Source of the DNA: Saprospiraceae bacterium
GTDB taxonomy: Bacteria; Bacteroidota; Bacteroidia; Chitinophagales; Saprospiraceae
NCBI GenBank assembly: GCA_013001595.1
Contig: JABDMH010000048.1
Coordinates: 1 to 55,107, forward strand
DNA: 55,107 bases
Direction: 5' to 3'
This document shows, piece by piece, positions 28,767 through 37,400 of the stretch (its first letter is position 1; each line of letters opens with the position of its first letter). Under the pieces are notes generated by a model. The model searched no databases and was not told the origin of the DNA. It saw only the letters and a program-made list of their open reading frames with translations. A program made the translations under genes and the position numbers.

Positions 28767-29661
28767 TCTCTTCCGTTACTTTTTTAATAAAGATGTCATT
28801 TAGTGTTGGTAGCATTTCTGAAAAGGCTGTGATGGTCAGGCCTGAATCCATCAACTGCTTCATAAATTGATTGGCGACCGAGGTATCTGGGAGATGAGCG
28901 ATCAGAGACCCATTGTTCCGTTCCCTGACATCGATTTGAGACAAAAGGTGGGCAGGAAACTCTCCTGAGAATTGGTAATGGAAAATATGGTCCTTATAAT
29001 CGTTTTTGATATCAGTGACGATCCCATCTAAGATGTTTTTGCCACCATTGATCAATACAATATACTCACAGATTTCCTCAACTTGCTCCATCCTATGTGT
29101 CGAGAAAATTACGCTGGTACCGGACTCATTCAGTAGTCTGATCTGCTTCTTCATCAAATTGGTATTGATGGGGTCCAGACCTGAGAATGGTTCATCCAAT
29201 ATGATCAATTTGGGTCCGTGAACTATGGTTGATACAAACTGTACTTTCTGCTGCATCCCTTTTGAAAGCTCTTCGATCTTTTTATCCCACCAATCTTCCA
29301 TCTCAAATTCGTGGAGCCACTTGCCGATTTCTTCCTTAGCCTGATGGGACTTCAGCCCTTTGAGCCGGGCCAGGTAAATCAACTGCTCGCCGACTTTCAT
29401 TTTCTTATAAAGGCCCCGTTCTTCTGGCAGATATCCAATCTGGCCAGGATGGTTTAAATTAAGAGCTTCACCATCAAATAGGATGGTCCCAGCATCTGCC
29501 TGCGTAATGGTCGTGATAATTCGAATCAATGACGTTTTGCCGGCTCCATTAGGTCCCAGCAATCCGAGAATGCTACCCTTTGGCATCTCAAAACTCACAT
29601 GATCAACAGCGAGAAAGTCTTGATACTTCTTTACTACATTGCGTACTGAAAGAATGGACAT
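28759..29661 (-). CDS. ABC transporter ATP-binding protein (NatA-like)
   Basis: A 300-residue ATPase, started at ATG 29661 (MSILSVRNVVKKY); an in-frame ATG three codons earlier is possible. Walker A is GPNGAGKTSLI (near 37), the signature is ELSKGMQQKVQ, Walker B is LIILDEPFSGLDP, and the switch histidine is in STHRMEQ. The C-terminal third carries the extra domain usual in this subfamily. With the overlapping permease gene it forms a two-gene exporter operon. Confidence 0.95.
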   Translation of the reverse strand: MSILSVRNVVKKYQDFLAVDHVSFEMPKGSILGLLGPNGAGKTSLIRIITTITQADAGTILFDGEALNLNHPGQIGYLPEERGLYKKMKVGEQLIYLARLKGLKSHQAKEEIGKWLHEFEMEDWWDKKIEELSKGMQQKVQFVSTIVHGPKLIILDEPFSGLDPINTNLMKKQIRLLNESGTSVIFSTHRMEQVEEICEYIVLINGGKNILDGIVTDIKNDYKDHIFHYQFSGEFPAHLLSQIDVRERNNGSLIAHLPDTSVANQFMKQLMDSGLTITAFSEMLPTLNDIFIKKVTEENG

Positions 29662-29670
29662 GAATAGCAC

Positions 29671-30142
29671 ATTTAGCGACTAAAGATATTTATTTTAGGT
29701 AGTCGACCATCTTTTAATATGCCTATGCACCTTGCGAATAGATGAATGGCCTGAAAGGAGTGACCTGGTCCCCACAAGGTGCTTCTGCAATAAATTCTGT
29801 CGCTAAAAGCTACTTTTTTGCTTTTTGACACATACTTGACACTAAAAACCTAAGGTATTCTTGTCATTGCTGGCAATTTGTTCTAATATTAGAGTAGTAA
29901 AAGGAATAAATTCTTGCGAGATAGGTTTGTCAATAACCGATTTCTCTAAAGATTAGATGGTTTTGGGGTGTAGGTGCGGCAAATCGACTCATTCGAGGCG
30001 CCGCACTTTTTTTTGCCGACTTCCTTTTTTATTGCCTAATCGAACTTATTTTTCCCACGATTGTGTTTATGTATAGCGGCGTACGTCTTATCACTAGACT
30101 GTACAATCGCCTCATTACATTTACCTCTTTAACTTTAAAAAA
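29671..30142. other. Intergenic region with an orphan + strand terminator
   Basis: 472 bases between the divergent ABC ATPase gene and the coiled-coil protein gene, with no protein frame of note. A strong intrinsic terminator sits at 29974-30014 on the + strand, although no + strand gene lies upstream closer than aspS. The roughly 100-200 bases before it could encode a small RNA. I could not match it to 6S, SRP, RNase P or tmRNA motifs. Confidence 0.5.
29974..30014 (+). terminator. Strong intrinsic terminator without an upstream gene
   Basis: GTGCGGC (29974-29980) pairs with GCCGCAC (30000-30006), followed by eight T. Seven G/C-rich base pairs with a 19-base loop make a convincing rho-independent terminator for rightward transcription. 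Confidence 0.8.
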
Positions 30143-30817
30143 ATGAAACTTTTGACCAACGTAATTTACATATCACTTGCATTATTTTTTACCCAAATTG
30201 CAATGGCTCAAGACATTGTTGAAGAAGTGAGGGGTATGAACTTAGGCGCAAACAATGCGATTTCCTTAACCCTGCCGGATTATGATCAAAAGATGGCTGA
30301 AGGGGTCTGGAAAGATTATATAAAAGGATTTGATGGAAAAACTAAGCGTGTTAAAAGAAGCAAAGAATCCCTAACAGATGATGCTTCGATACCTTATGTA
30401 TCTAGTAATACAGTAGATATTTACAGCATTGTAGAATCAAATGGAAGTGGTAGTAAACTCGTACTATGGACAGATCTCGGCGGAAGTTTTCTCAATTCTG
30501 AAGATCATCAGGAAGCATATGAAGGTATGATTATTTTTCTGGATGGCTACCTAAAGGAGCTCAATATAGAACAGATCAAGAGAGAGCTGAAGATGGAGGA
30601 AGGTGAGTTGAAGGACCTGGAGAAAAATCTGTCGAAGCTGCAACGTCAAAATGAGAAATATCATCGTGAGATTGAGGATTGGAACCAGAAGATCGCTGAA
30701 AATGAAGACCTTATAAAAACCAATGTGAAAGATCAGGAGGATATGCAAGGTGCCATTGAAGATCAAAAAGGCGAAATAAAGGATGTCGAAGTGAAATTGG
30801 CAAAGGCTAAAAACTGA
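30143..30817 (+). CDS. Secreted coiled-coil hypothetical protein
   Basis: A 224-residue protein with a clear signal peptide (cleavage near AMAQ, residue 22). Residues 25-130 form a globular part with mixed strands (AISLTLPDYDQKMAEGVWKD near 38-57, DIYSIVES, LVLWTDLGGSF). Residues 140-224 are a long charged coiled coil (IKRELKMEEGELKDLEKNLSKL and onward, ending in lysine-rich repeats). No family name is known to me; similar short secreted proteins occur in Bacteroidota. It is a single gene with gene-free flanks on both sides. Confidence 0.75.
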   Translation: MKLLTNVIYISLALFFTQIAMAQDIVEEVRGMNLGANNAISLTLPDYDQKMAEGVWKDYIKGFDGKTKRVKRSKESLTDDASIPYVSSNTVDIYSIVESNGSGSKLVLWTDLGGSFLNSEDHQEAYEGMIIFLDGYLKELNIEQIKRELKMEEGELKDLEKNLSKLQRQNEKYHREIEDWNQKIAENEDLIKTNVKDQEDMQGAIEDQKGEIKDVEVKLAKAKN

Positions 30818-31132
30818 CTTTTTTTCAACATTAGCCAATTTTTTTCCGGAGCCAATCGCTTCCCTACATACTCAAAATTGACATTCACCTCGAGGTAGAG
30901 CTATGGGCTGATTCTACTGAGGATCAACTTACCAGTTGGCAAAAATCAGCTGAGAATTTTTCACTTTTTAATGGTCATTTGTTTGCTATTGTCCATTCCG
31001 TTTTTCTATCCACAACTTACCAACAAGAAAATGTGATTCATTCACATGGTCATTCATGATCTAGAGAACTTGGGTAGCTATGGGCAGATATTATATTGTA
31101 ATTTTGTCTCATACGAATGATTAAAAGCACCC
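30818..31132. other. Intergenic region upstream of dnaB
   Basis: 315 bases without a credible frame. Apart from the TAATTTTG element listed separately, I see only T-rich tracts (TTTTTTTC after the coiled-coil gene, near 30820 and 30840), which lack a strong stem. Confidence 0.4.
31099..31106 (+). promoter_or_regulatory. Possible -7 element for dnaB
   Basis: TAATTTTG fits TAnnTTTG, 27 bases before the dnaB ATG. A TTG at 31070-31072 is 26 bases upstream, which is longer than the usual spacer. Confidence 0.45.
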
Positions 31133-32656
31133 ATGTCTGAGTTCAACAATCCGGCACAACCTTTTGGTGAAAGTAAGCTTAAGAAAATGCGCACTGATGC
31201 GGATCACAGTGCATTTCAGTATGGTAAAATTCAACCTCAGGCCATTCCACTTGAAGAAGCGGTCTTAGGTGCCATTATGCTTGATAAGAATGCATTGCCA
31301 ACTGTTCTGGATATATTGCAGCCAGACAGTTTTTACCTTGAAAAACATGGGCACATCTACGAGGCCATGCTACGTCTCTTTGAAAAGACTCACCCGATTG
31401 ATATTCTGACCGTTCATGAAGAGTTAAAAGCGGAGGGACATATTGATGAGGTGGGCGGTCCAAACTATTTGGTCGATCTCACCAATCGTGTGGCCTCAGC
31501 CGCTAATATTGAATATCATGCCCGTATCATTTCTCAGAAGCACATACAGCGTGAACTCATTAGAGCCTCGACCACGATTATTCAAGATTCATTTGACGAC
31601 ACTAAGGATGTTTTTGAACTGTTGGATGATGCAGAAAGAAATCTGTTTGAAATCACCCAACAAAACCTCAATCGTGGTTTCGAGTCAATTGGTTCGCTGG
31701 CCATCAAAGCTCAGAAGCAACTCGAAGAACTTGCTTCAAAGTCAGAAGGTTTGACAGGTATCCCTTCGGGATTTTCGGAGCTAGATCGACTCACTTCTGG
31801 CTGGCAATCTTCAGATCTGATCATTTTAGCGGCGAGGCCAGGTATGGGTAAAACTGCTTTTACGCTTTCCTTAGCAAAAAACGCAGCCATGGACTACAGC
31901 AAACCTGTGGCCATTTTTTCGCTTGAAATGTCGAATATTCAGTTGGTTCAGCGACTCATCTCCATGGAGGCGGAGATTTCTTCTCGGAAATTGCGCAATG
32001 GGCAATTGGAAGCCCACGAATGGCAACAGCTACATACAGCTGTAGAAAAGCTATCAACGGTGCCCATATTTATCGATGATACACCAGCCATCAATAGCTT
32101 TGAGCTACGTGCAAAATGCCGGAGACTGAAAATGCAGCACGATATTCAATTGGTGGTAATCGACTACTTACAACTGATGTCTGGAAATATCGACAGCAAA
32201 AGATCCGGAACCAGGGAGCAGGAAATTAGCTCTATATCGAGAGCACTCAAAGGCATGGCCAAAGAGCTCAATGTTCCGGTAATCGCACTCTCTCAGCTCA
32301 GCCGTGCAGTCGAGACAAGGGGTGGAGAAAAGCGACCAATGCTCTCGGATTTGCGAGAGTCGGGTGCCATTGAACAAGATGCAGACATTGTTTCTTTCAT
32401 CTATCGCCCTGAATATTATGACATCACGGAAAGTGAAGGGGTGTCCCTCAAAGGCATTGCTGAAATTATCATTGCCAAACATAGAAATGGAGCGTTGGAT
32501 ACCGTCAAATTGAAATTTATCGATCAATTTGCCAAATTCACCAACCTTGATGAATTTGATTTCAGTAGCTTGAAGGATGGCGATGGTATGGATATGTCTG
32601 ACAACATCATCACCAGGCCCTCTAAAATGAATGAGGCTGATGACATCCCTTTCTAG
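31133..32656 (+). CDS. dnaB: Replicative DNA helicase DnaB
   Basis: A 507-residue hexameric helicase. The N-terminal DnaB domain (residues about 38-140, QAIPLEEAVLGAIMLD) is followed by the RecA-like motor. Walker A is ARPGMGKTAF near 235, IFSLEMSN is H1a-adjacent, Walker B is LVVIDYLQLM, and LSQLSRAVETR and SDLRESGAIEQDAD are the later family motifs. The length is normal and no intein interrupts the frame. The pseudouridine synthase gene starts on the base after its stop. Confidence 0.97.
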   Translation: MSEFNNPAQPFGESKLKKMRTDADHSAFQYGKIQPQAIPLEEAVLGAIMLDKNALPTVLDILQPDSFYLEKHGHIYEAMLRLFEKTHPIDILTVHEELKAEGHIDEVGGPNYLVDLTNRVASAANIEYHARIISQKHIQRELIRASTTIIQDSFDDTKDVFELLDDAERNLFEITQQNLNRGFESIGSLAIKAQKQLEELASKSEGLTGIPSGFSELDRLTSGWQSSDLIILAARPGMGKTAFTLSLAKNAAMDYSKPVAIFSLEMSNIQLVQRLISMEAEISSRKLRNGQLEAHEWQQLHTAVEKLSTVPIFIDDTPAINSFELRAKCRRLKMQHDIQLVVIDYLQLMSGNIDSKRSGTREQEISSISRALKGMAKELNVPVIALSQLSRAVETRGGEKRPMLSDLRESGAIEQDADIVSFIYRPEYYDITESEGVSLKGIAEIIIAKHRNGALDTVKLKFIDQFAKFTNLDEFDFSSLKDGDGMDMSDNIITRPSKMNEADDIPF

Positions 32657-33451
32657 ATGAAAGACAAGCAAAGTAAAAAAAATCGCAATCCCTTTCACCA
32701 GAAGACACCTAGTAAGAAGCTGGATGAGGTTATATCCTATCCCATCAGACTGAATAAGTACATTGCTAAATGTGGGATCACTTCTCGTCGTAAAGCTGCC
32801 GAGCTAGTGAAACAAGGGCAAATCAAAGTCAATGACATCGTAGTTCGAGAGCCATACATCGAAGTGAGTGAGCATGACCAAATCGCTTACGAAGGCAACA
32901 TTCTTCAACCCGAAACCAACCTATTTTACCTCTTACTAAATAAACCTAAGGATGTCATTACGTCTACAGCAGATGAAAAAGGGAGAAAGACCGTTTTAGA
33001 CCTTATACCTAGTCAAGGAAGGGGACGCTTATATCCTGTAGGACGCCTTGATCGCCATACAACAGGGCTTCTATTAATCACCAATGACGGTGATCTTACC
33101 ACCAAGTTGGCGCATCCATCGCACCAGGTACGCAAAGAATACGTGGCCTTGCTTGATGAACCACTTGCTGATGAACACTTCGAACAAATTCTTCAAGGAT
33201 TGCAGCTTGAGGACGGTTTAGCTAAGGTGATTGGTCTGGAATATGCTAACTCAAAGCAACTAAATCATATTCGCATTGCCATCATGATGGGACGCAATCG
33301 GATTGTACGTAGGATCTTTGAGCATCTCGGATATAAAGTAAAAACTTTGGATCGAACCTACTATGCTGGCCTTACTAAGAAGGGCCTTCCTCGTGGTAAA
33401 TTCAGACATCTCAGCCCAAGGGAGGTGATTATGCTAAAGCACTTTGTATAA
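32657..33451 (+). CDS. rluB: RsuA/RluB-family pseudouridine synthase
   Basis: A 264-residue enzyme. A basic N-terminal extension (residues 1-30) precedes an S4 RNA-binding domain (RLNKYIAKCGITSRRKAAELV, about 31-90). The catalytic domain has GRLYPVGRLDRHTTGLLLITNDGDL with the catalytic aspartate in GRLD. It makes pseudouridine in rRNA, and the domain set is that of RluB/RluE/RluF/RsuA; the exact rRNA position is not certain. The ATG follows the dnaB stop with no gap, so the two are probably co-transcribed and coupled. Confidence 0.9.
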   Translation: MKDKQSKKNRNPFHQKTPSKKLDEVISYPIRLNKYIAKCGITSRRKAAELVKQGQIKVNDIVVREPYIEVSEHDQIAYEGNILQPETNLFYLLLNKPKDVITSTADEKGRKTVLDLIPSQGRGRLYPVGRLDRHTTGLLLITNDGDLTTKLAHPSHQVRKEYVALLDEPLADEHFEQILQGLQLEDGLAKVIGLEYANSKQLNHIRIAIMMGRNRIVRRIFEHLGYKVKTLDRTYYAGLTKKGLPRGKFRHLSPREVIMLKHFV

Positions 33452-33464
33452 TGATAATCCAAGA

Positions 33465-34415
33465 TCATTGACCGGTTCTAGATCGATAACCACGTTTGTA
33501 TACCACCCCAAATGTGAAGCTATTTCCCAATTGACCGTTGATCGGCCCGACATGCCATCCATTACTAAAGCTTACTTGAAAAATGTCCATGTTTAGTGGA
33601 CCCAGGTTTACATTGATCCCGATCTGCGAAGTCAATATTTTCGTCCGTTCGTATTGCAGCATGACCCAACCAAACCTTCTATGATGAGCGCTTGTACGAA
33701 AACCTAGATTTCCTGGTCGCTGAGCAATGTGACTGTACAGTAGCACCGGTTGCACAACCATATCTGCATTTGCTGCAATATCCAATCCTGCAGATCCGTA
33801 CCATTGAAAGGTTCTGTCCAAACTAAAGGATCCAAATCGATCTTCGAAAGGAATAACCTTGCCCACAGATCCCGAAATAGTGAACTGTACTGGCGTAGCA
33901 TAATTAGCCACTCCAGTGCGATAGTGAAATCCAGCCGAAAAGGACGGTGGGACAAAGCCATTGGTCTCAATATCCTGCACCAAGGGGTCACTGACATCAT
34001 TATTGATGAAGTGCTCCTGATCAAATTTGATGTGCATTAAGCGCGTAGAAAGGCCCAGAGACAACTGGTCAGTCCTTATGCGACTCAGTCGAAACTGGTA
34101 CGCATAAGCCAATCTTGTGCCTACAGATTTAAATGGTCCCACAGATTCTGAAAACACCTGCGCGCCACAAGTCATATTCACGTCGCTAAAAGGCAAAATG
34201 AGACCAATATTGGATTGGCTGGGACTACTCCTGATTCGCCTCCATTTCTTACCATGGCTCGCCACTATGGCCAGATCTTCAGCCTCTGACACCAATGCCG
34301 GATTAACTATAAAACTCAATTCAGTGATCAAAGGCCATTCCTGATCAGCCTGGCCCCATGCCGTCAACTGGTAAACCATACTTAGACTTATTGCCAAAAT
34401 CAGCCTCATCATCAA
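33465..34415 (-). CDS. PorP/SprF family type IX secretion outer-membrane protein
   Basis: A 316-residue protein with a signal peptide (cleavage after TAWGQ near residue 23) and a beta-barrel pattern of alternating strands. Family features are ITELSFIVNPALVSEAED (usually YNPAxAG), GLILPFSDVNMTCG, RLAYAYQFRLS, LSLGLSTRLMHIKFD and the terminal FTFGVVYKRGY. Any of the first three codons may be the start. PorP/SprF-like proteins are usually encoded next to a large surface protein, and help attach or secrete it. Here it overlaps by 4 bases the metalloprotease gene upstream, which bears a type IX C-terminal domain. Confidence 0.88.
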   Translation of the reverse strand: MMMRLILAISLSMVYQLTAWGQADQEWPLITELSFIVNPALVSEAEDLAIVASHGKKWRRIRSSPSQSNIGLILPFSDVNMTCGAQVFSESVGPFKSVGTRLAYAYQFRLSRIRTDQLSLGLSTRLMHIKFDQEHFINNDVSDPLVQDIETNGFVPPSFSAGFHYRTGVANYATPVQFTISGSVGKVIPFEDRFGSFSLDRTFQWYGSAGLDIAANADMVVQPVLLYSHIAQRPGNLGFRTSAHHRRFGWVMLQYERTKILTSQIGINVNLGPLNMDIFQVSFSNGWHVGPINGQLGNSFTFGVVYKRGYRSRTGQ

Positions 34416-37400
34416 TCCCGTATGAGTGTTAAATCGCTATCGAAATGAAAAATCCGGTCATCAAGCTCCAACGTAAGCATATAGAAATACACACCCTCGG
34501 GAAGCATACTTCCTTCAAATTGGCCATCCCATGCGTTGTCATATGCTTCATTTTGGTAAAGCGGCATTCCTTGCTGATCAAATACTTGCAGTTTGGAAGA
34601 TTTAAATTGGTCTAATCCCTCAAATACCAGCAGATCGTTTTTTCCATCGTAGTTGGGAGTGATTACATTGATCAACCTGGGAAAGATATCCGCTAAAGGG
34701 ATGACCTCGATCTGTACGGTGTCACGCCACGAGCAACCATGCCGGTCATCGTAGCTCACATATACTTCTCCAGCCTGCTCTGGCCTAATAATTGTTTCTA
34801 TACATTCGATGCAGCTGGCGTCAAAAGGGCTGTTCCATATTCCTGCACTGGCTCCCTCAACCTGGAGAGCAAGGGGTGATCCTTCAATGACCACTGTGTC
34901 TGATGTAACCACATCTTCCCTCGAACGAATACTAACCGATAGATCCAAAGTATCCTCAAAACAGCTGTTTGATCCAAGCACCCTATAATTGGTTTTAATA
35001 CTCGGAGACACTAGCAAGCTGGAGGATGGCGTCGGCACGAATGTAGGGTCGTCAGCAGACCAGGCGTATGTCTCTGCTCCCTCTACCAAGAGTGTCAATG
35101 TTGATCCTTCGCAGATAAAATAGGCCTCTGCAGAACTGGTCAACACAACTGGTTGAACTACTTCAATATTGACGGTGTCCTTAGTGGAACAGCCATATTC
35201 GTTTGTCACTGTGAGCTCGTAGTTGTCACTTTGTTCGAAGGCCACGGTTGGCCCAATGGAATCGTTGCTCCATTGATACGTAAATGCATCATCGATCTGC
35301 CCAGGGACGAAAGGTGAATCTCGGCAGATCGTATCTTTTGCTGTGAGATTAAGGATAGGTTTTTGTCTTACCACTACGAAAGTCGTATCACTCAGTTGGC
35401 AATTGTCATGATAATCAATCGAAAAAATGTAGGTGCCCGCTTCCATTACTGATATGGTTGCAATGGTATCGGCAGATGGGATTCCATCCCTAAACCATTG
35501 ACCTCCCCTAACAATGTCTTGCAAACCAGCATCTAAAATTGCGGGATCACCATTGCAAATTGAAGCCAGTGGAGGCAATTCCGGTTTTTGGTACTGGTCA
35601 TCATACGCAACAGTGACTAGAGCCGTGTCACTACATCCCACACTATCGATAATCTGAAGGACATAATTGCCACTATCCAATGCTGAAAAAGTGTCATTGA
35701 TGCTGTTTTGCATATCTAGTGTAAATTGGTAGGGCAACGTTCCATTTGATCCAGAGACACTGACCGATCCATTATTCTGATAACACGAGGCAGCTTTAAT
35801 ATCATAAGCTAAATCTGGAGAAGTGGAAGGGTTGATCATGAACGAAGTAGTATCTACACAATCTGATGAATCTACTACACGGATTTGGTAATTGCCTGGA
35901 TGTAAGTTATTTACAAACTCGGATTCCTCTTCGCTGTTCAGGTATATGTGATATGGAGCAATACCTCCTGTTACTAGTAACTGGGCATTACCATTGTTCA
36001 AACCACATGTGGTGTGTTTGATGCGTGGATCCACTTGGGGTGTTGTAGAAGCATTTACTTCAACCGTATCCCTATGAATACAATCCGCTTCATCACGCAC
36101 AGTGAGCAGATATACATTAGCTGTCAACCCCTCAAAGATCAGGTCTTCATCTTGAGTAGTATCAATACGAATAGTGAGCTCTCCTGTCCCACCAGTTGCT
36201 TCAATAGCAATCTTCCCATTGGCCAGATTGCAGGTGGTATGATCCACTTCCTTTTGTACCATAATGCCCGGTGAGGGTGCTATTTCAATAGTATCTCGAA
36301 AAACACAATCATCTGCATCTTCCGCAAATACGTGATGATAACCTGGTGGAAGGTCCTTAAAAAGGGAATCAGATCCTACGACTGCAAATTCTTTATCCTC
36401 GATAGACGATAAATTATAGATGATCGGAGAAGCTCCTTGTACATCTTTAAAAACTACAGATCCATTTTCTGCACCACATTTGGTGTCAGATACTTCTGGC
36501 AGCATGCTTAGCTCAATCGAGGAATCAATTTGCACGACGATGCTGTCACGACACGCAAGGGAATCCTGAACCATAAACATGTAGGTTCCAGGGGCAAGTC
36601 CAGAGAAGTTAGGCTCAGATTGAACCACGTTTTTTGAGGCAATGGTCAGGCCACCGACTGCATAAGACACTGACAAATTGACCTCACCATTGTCCATGGC
36701 ACACCTGGTGTGATTGATATCCGCCTGAACCTCGATCGGAATTGAAGCTGCAACCTCGATTGTCTCCTCTTGTGAGCAACCATCTGCATCGGTGGCGGCA
36801 ACTTCGTAGATGCCGGGAGCAACCTGATCAAACAAGGGTGTTTCCTGTTCCTTGTCATCTAATCTAAAGATATAGGGTCCTGATGATCCCTCAATATTGA
36901 GGGCAATTGCAGCATTATTCAGACCACACGATGTGGATGAAACCGTACTTTTCAAACTAAAAGCCTGTGAGGCGTTGACCGCAGCATCCATGGATAGTAC
37001 ACATTGGTCAGCATCTTGAACCTGCACTATGTATGCACCGGCATCAAGTCCTACAAAATCTGGATCAGATCCAAAACCTTCGCCTATACTGAAGCGAAGT
37101 GTTCCCGCTCCGCCTGAAGCGCTAACAGATATAGAACCATCTGTCTGACCACAAGTAGTCCCTTCTATGGTCAGATTTGCTTCCATGGCCTCGCTAGCAG
37201 CGACAGTGACGTTTTGCGCATCGGAGCAACCATTCTGATCAACGATCTCTGCCGAGTAATCGCCTGGAGCAAGGTCAGTAAAACTCCCTGAGGAGGATGT
37301 TTGGGCACCTAATTTGTAGGTAAAGGGCGCTTGACCTCCCGAGGAAGAAATCACAATGGCACCATTGTTTTCACCACAGGTTGTATGAGTCACATCAGTC

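Noticed and set aside
29700-29860. 4.5S/SRP or 6S RNA in the ABC/coiled-coil intergenic region
   Set aside because: The GGAAGCAGCC-type SRP loop and other diagnostic RNA motifs are missing, so no named RNA family is claimed.
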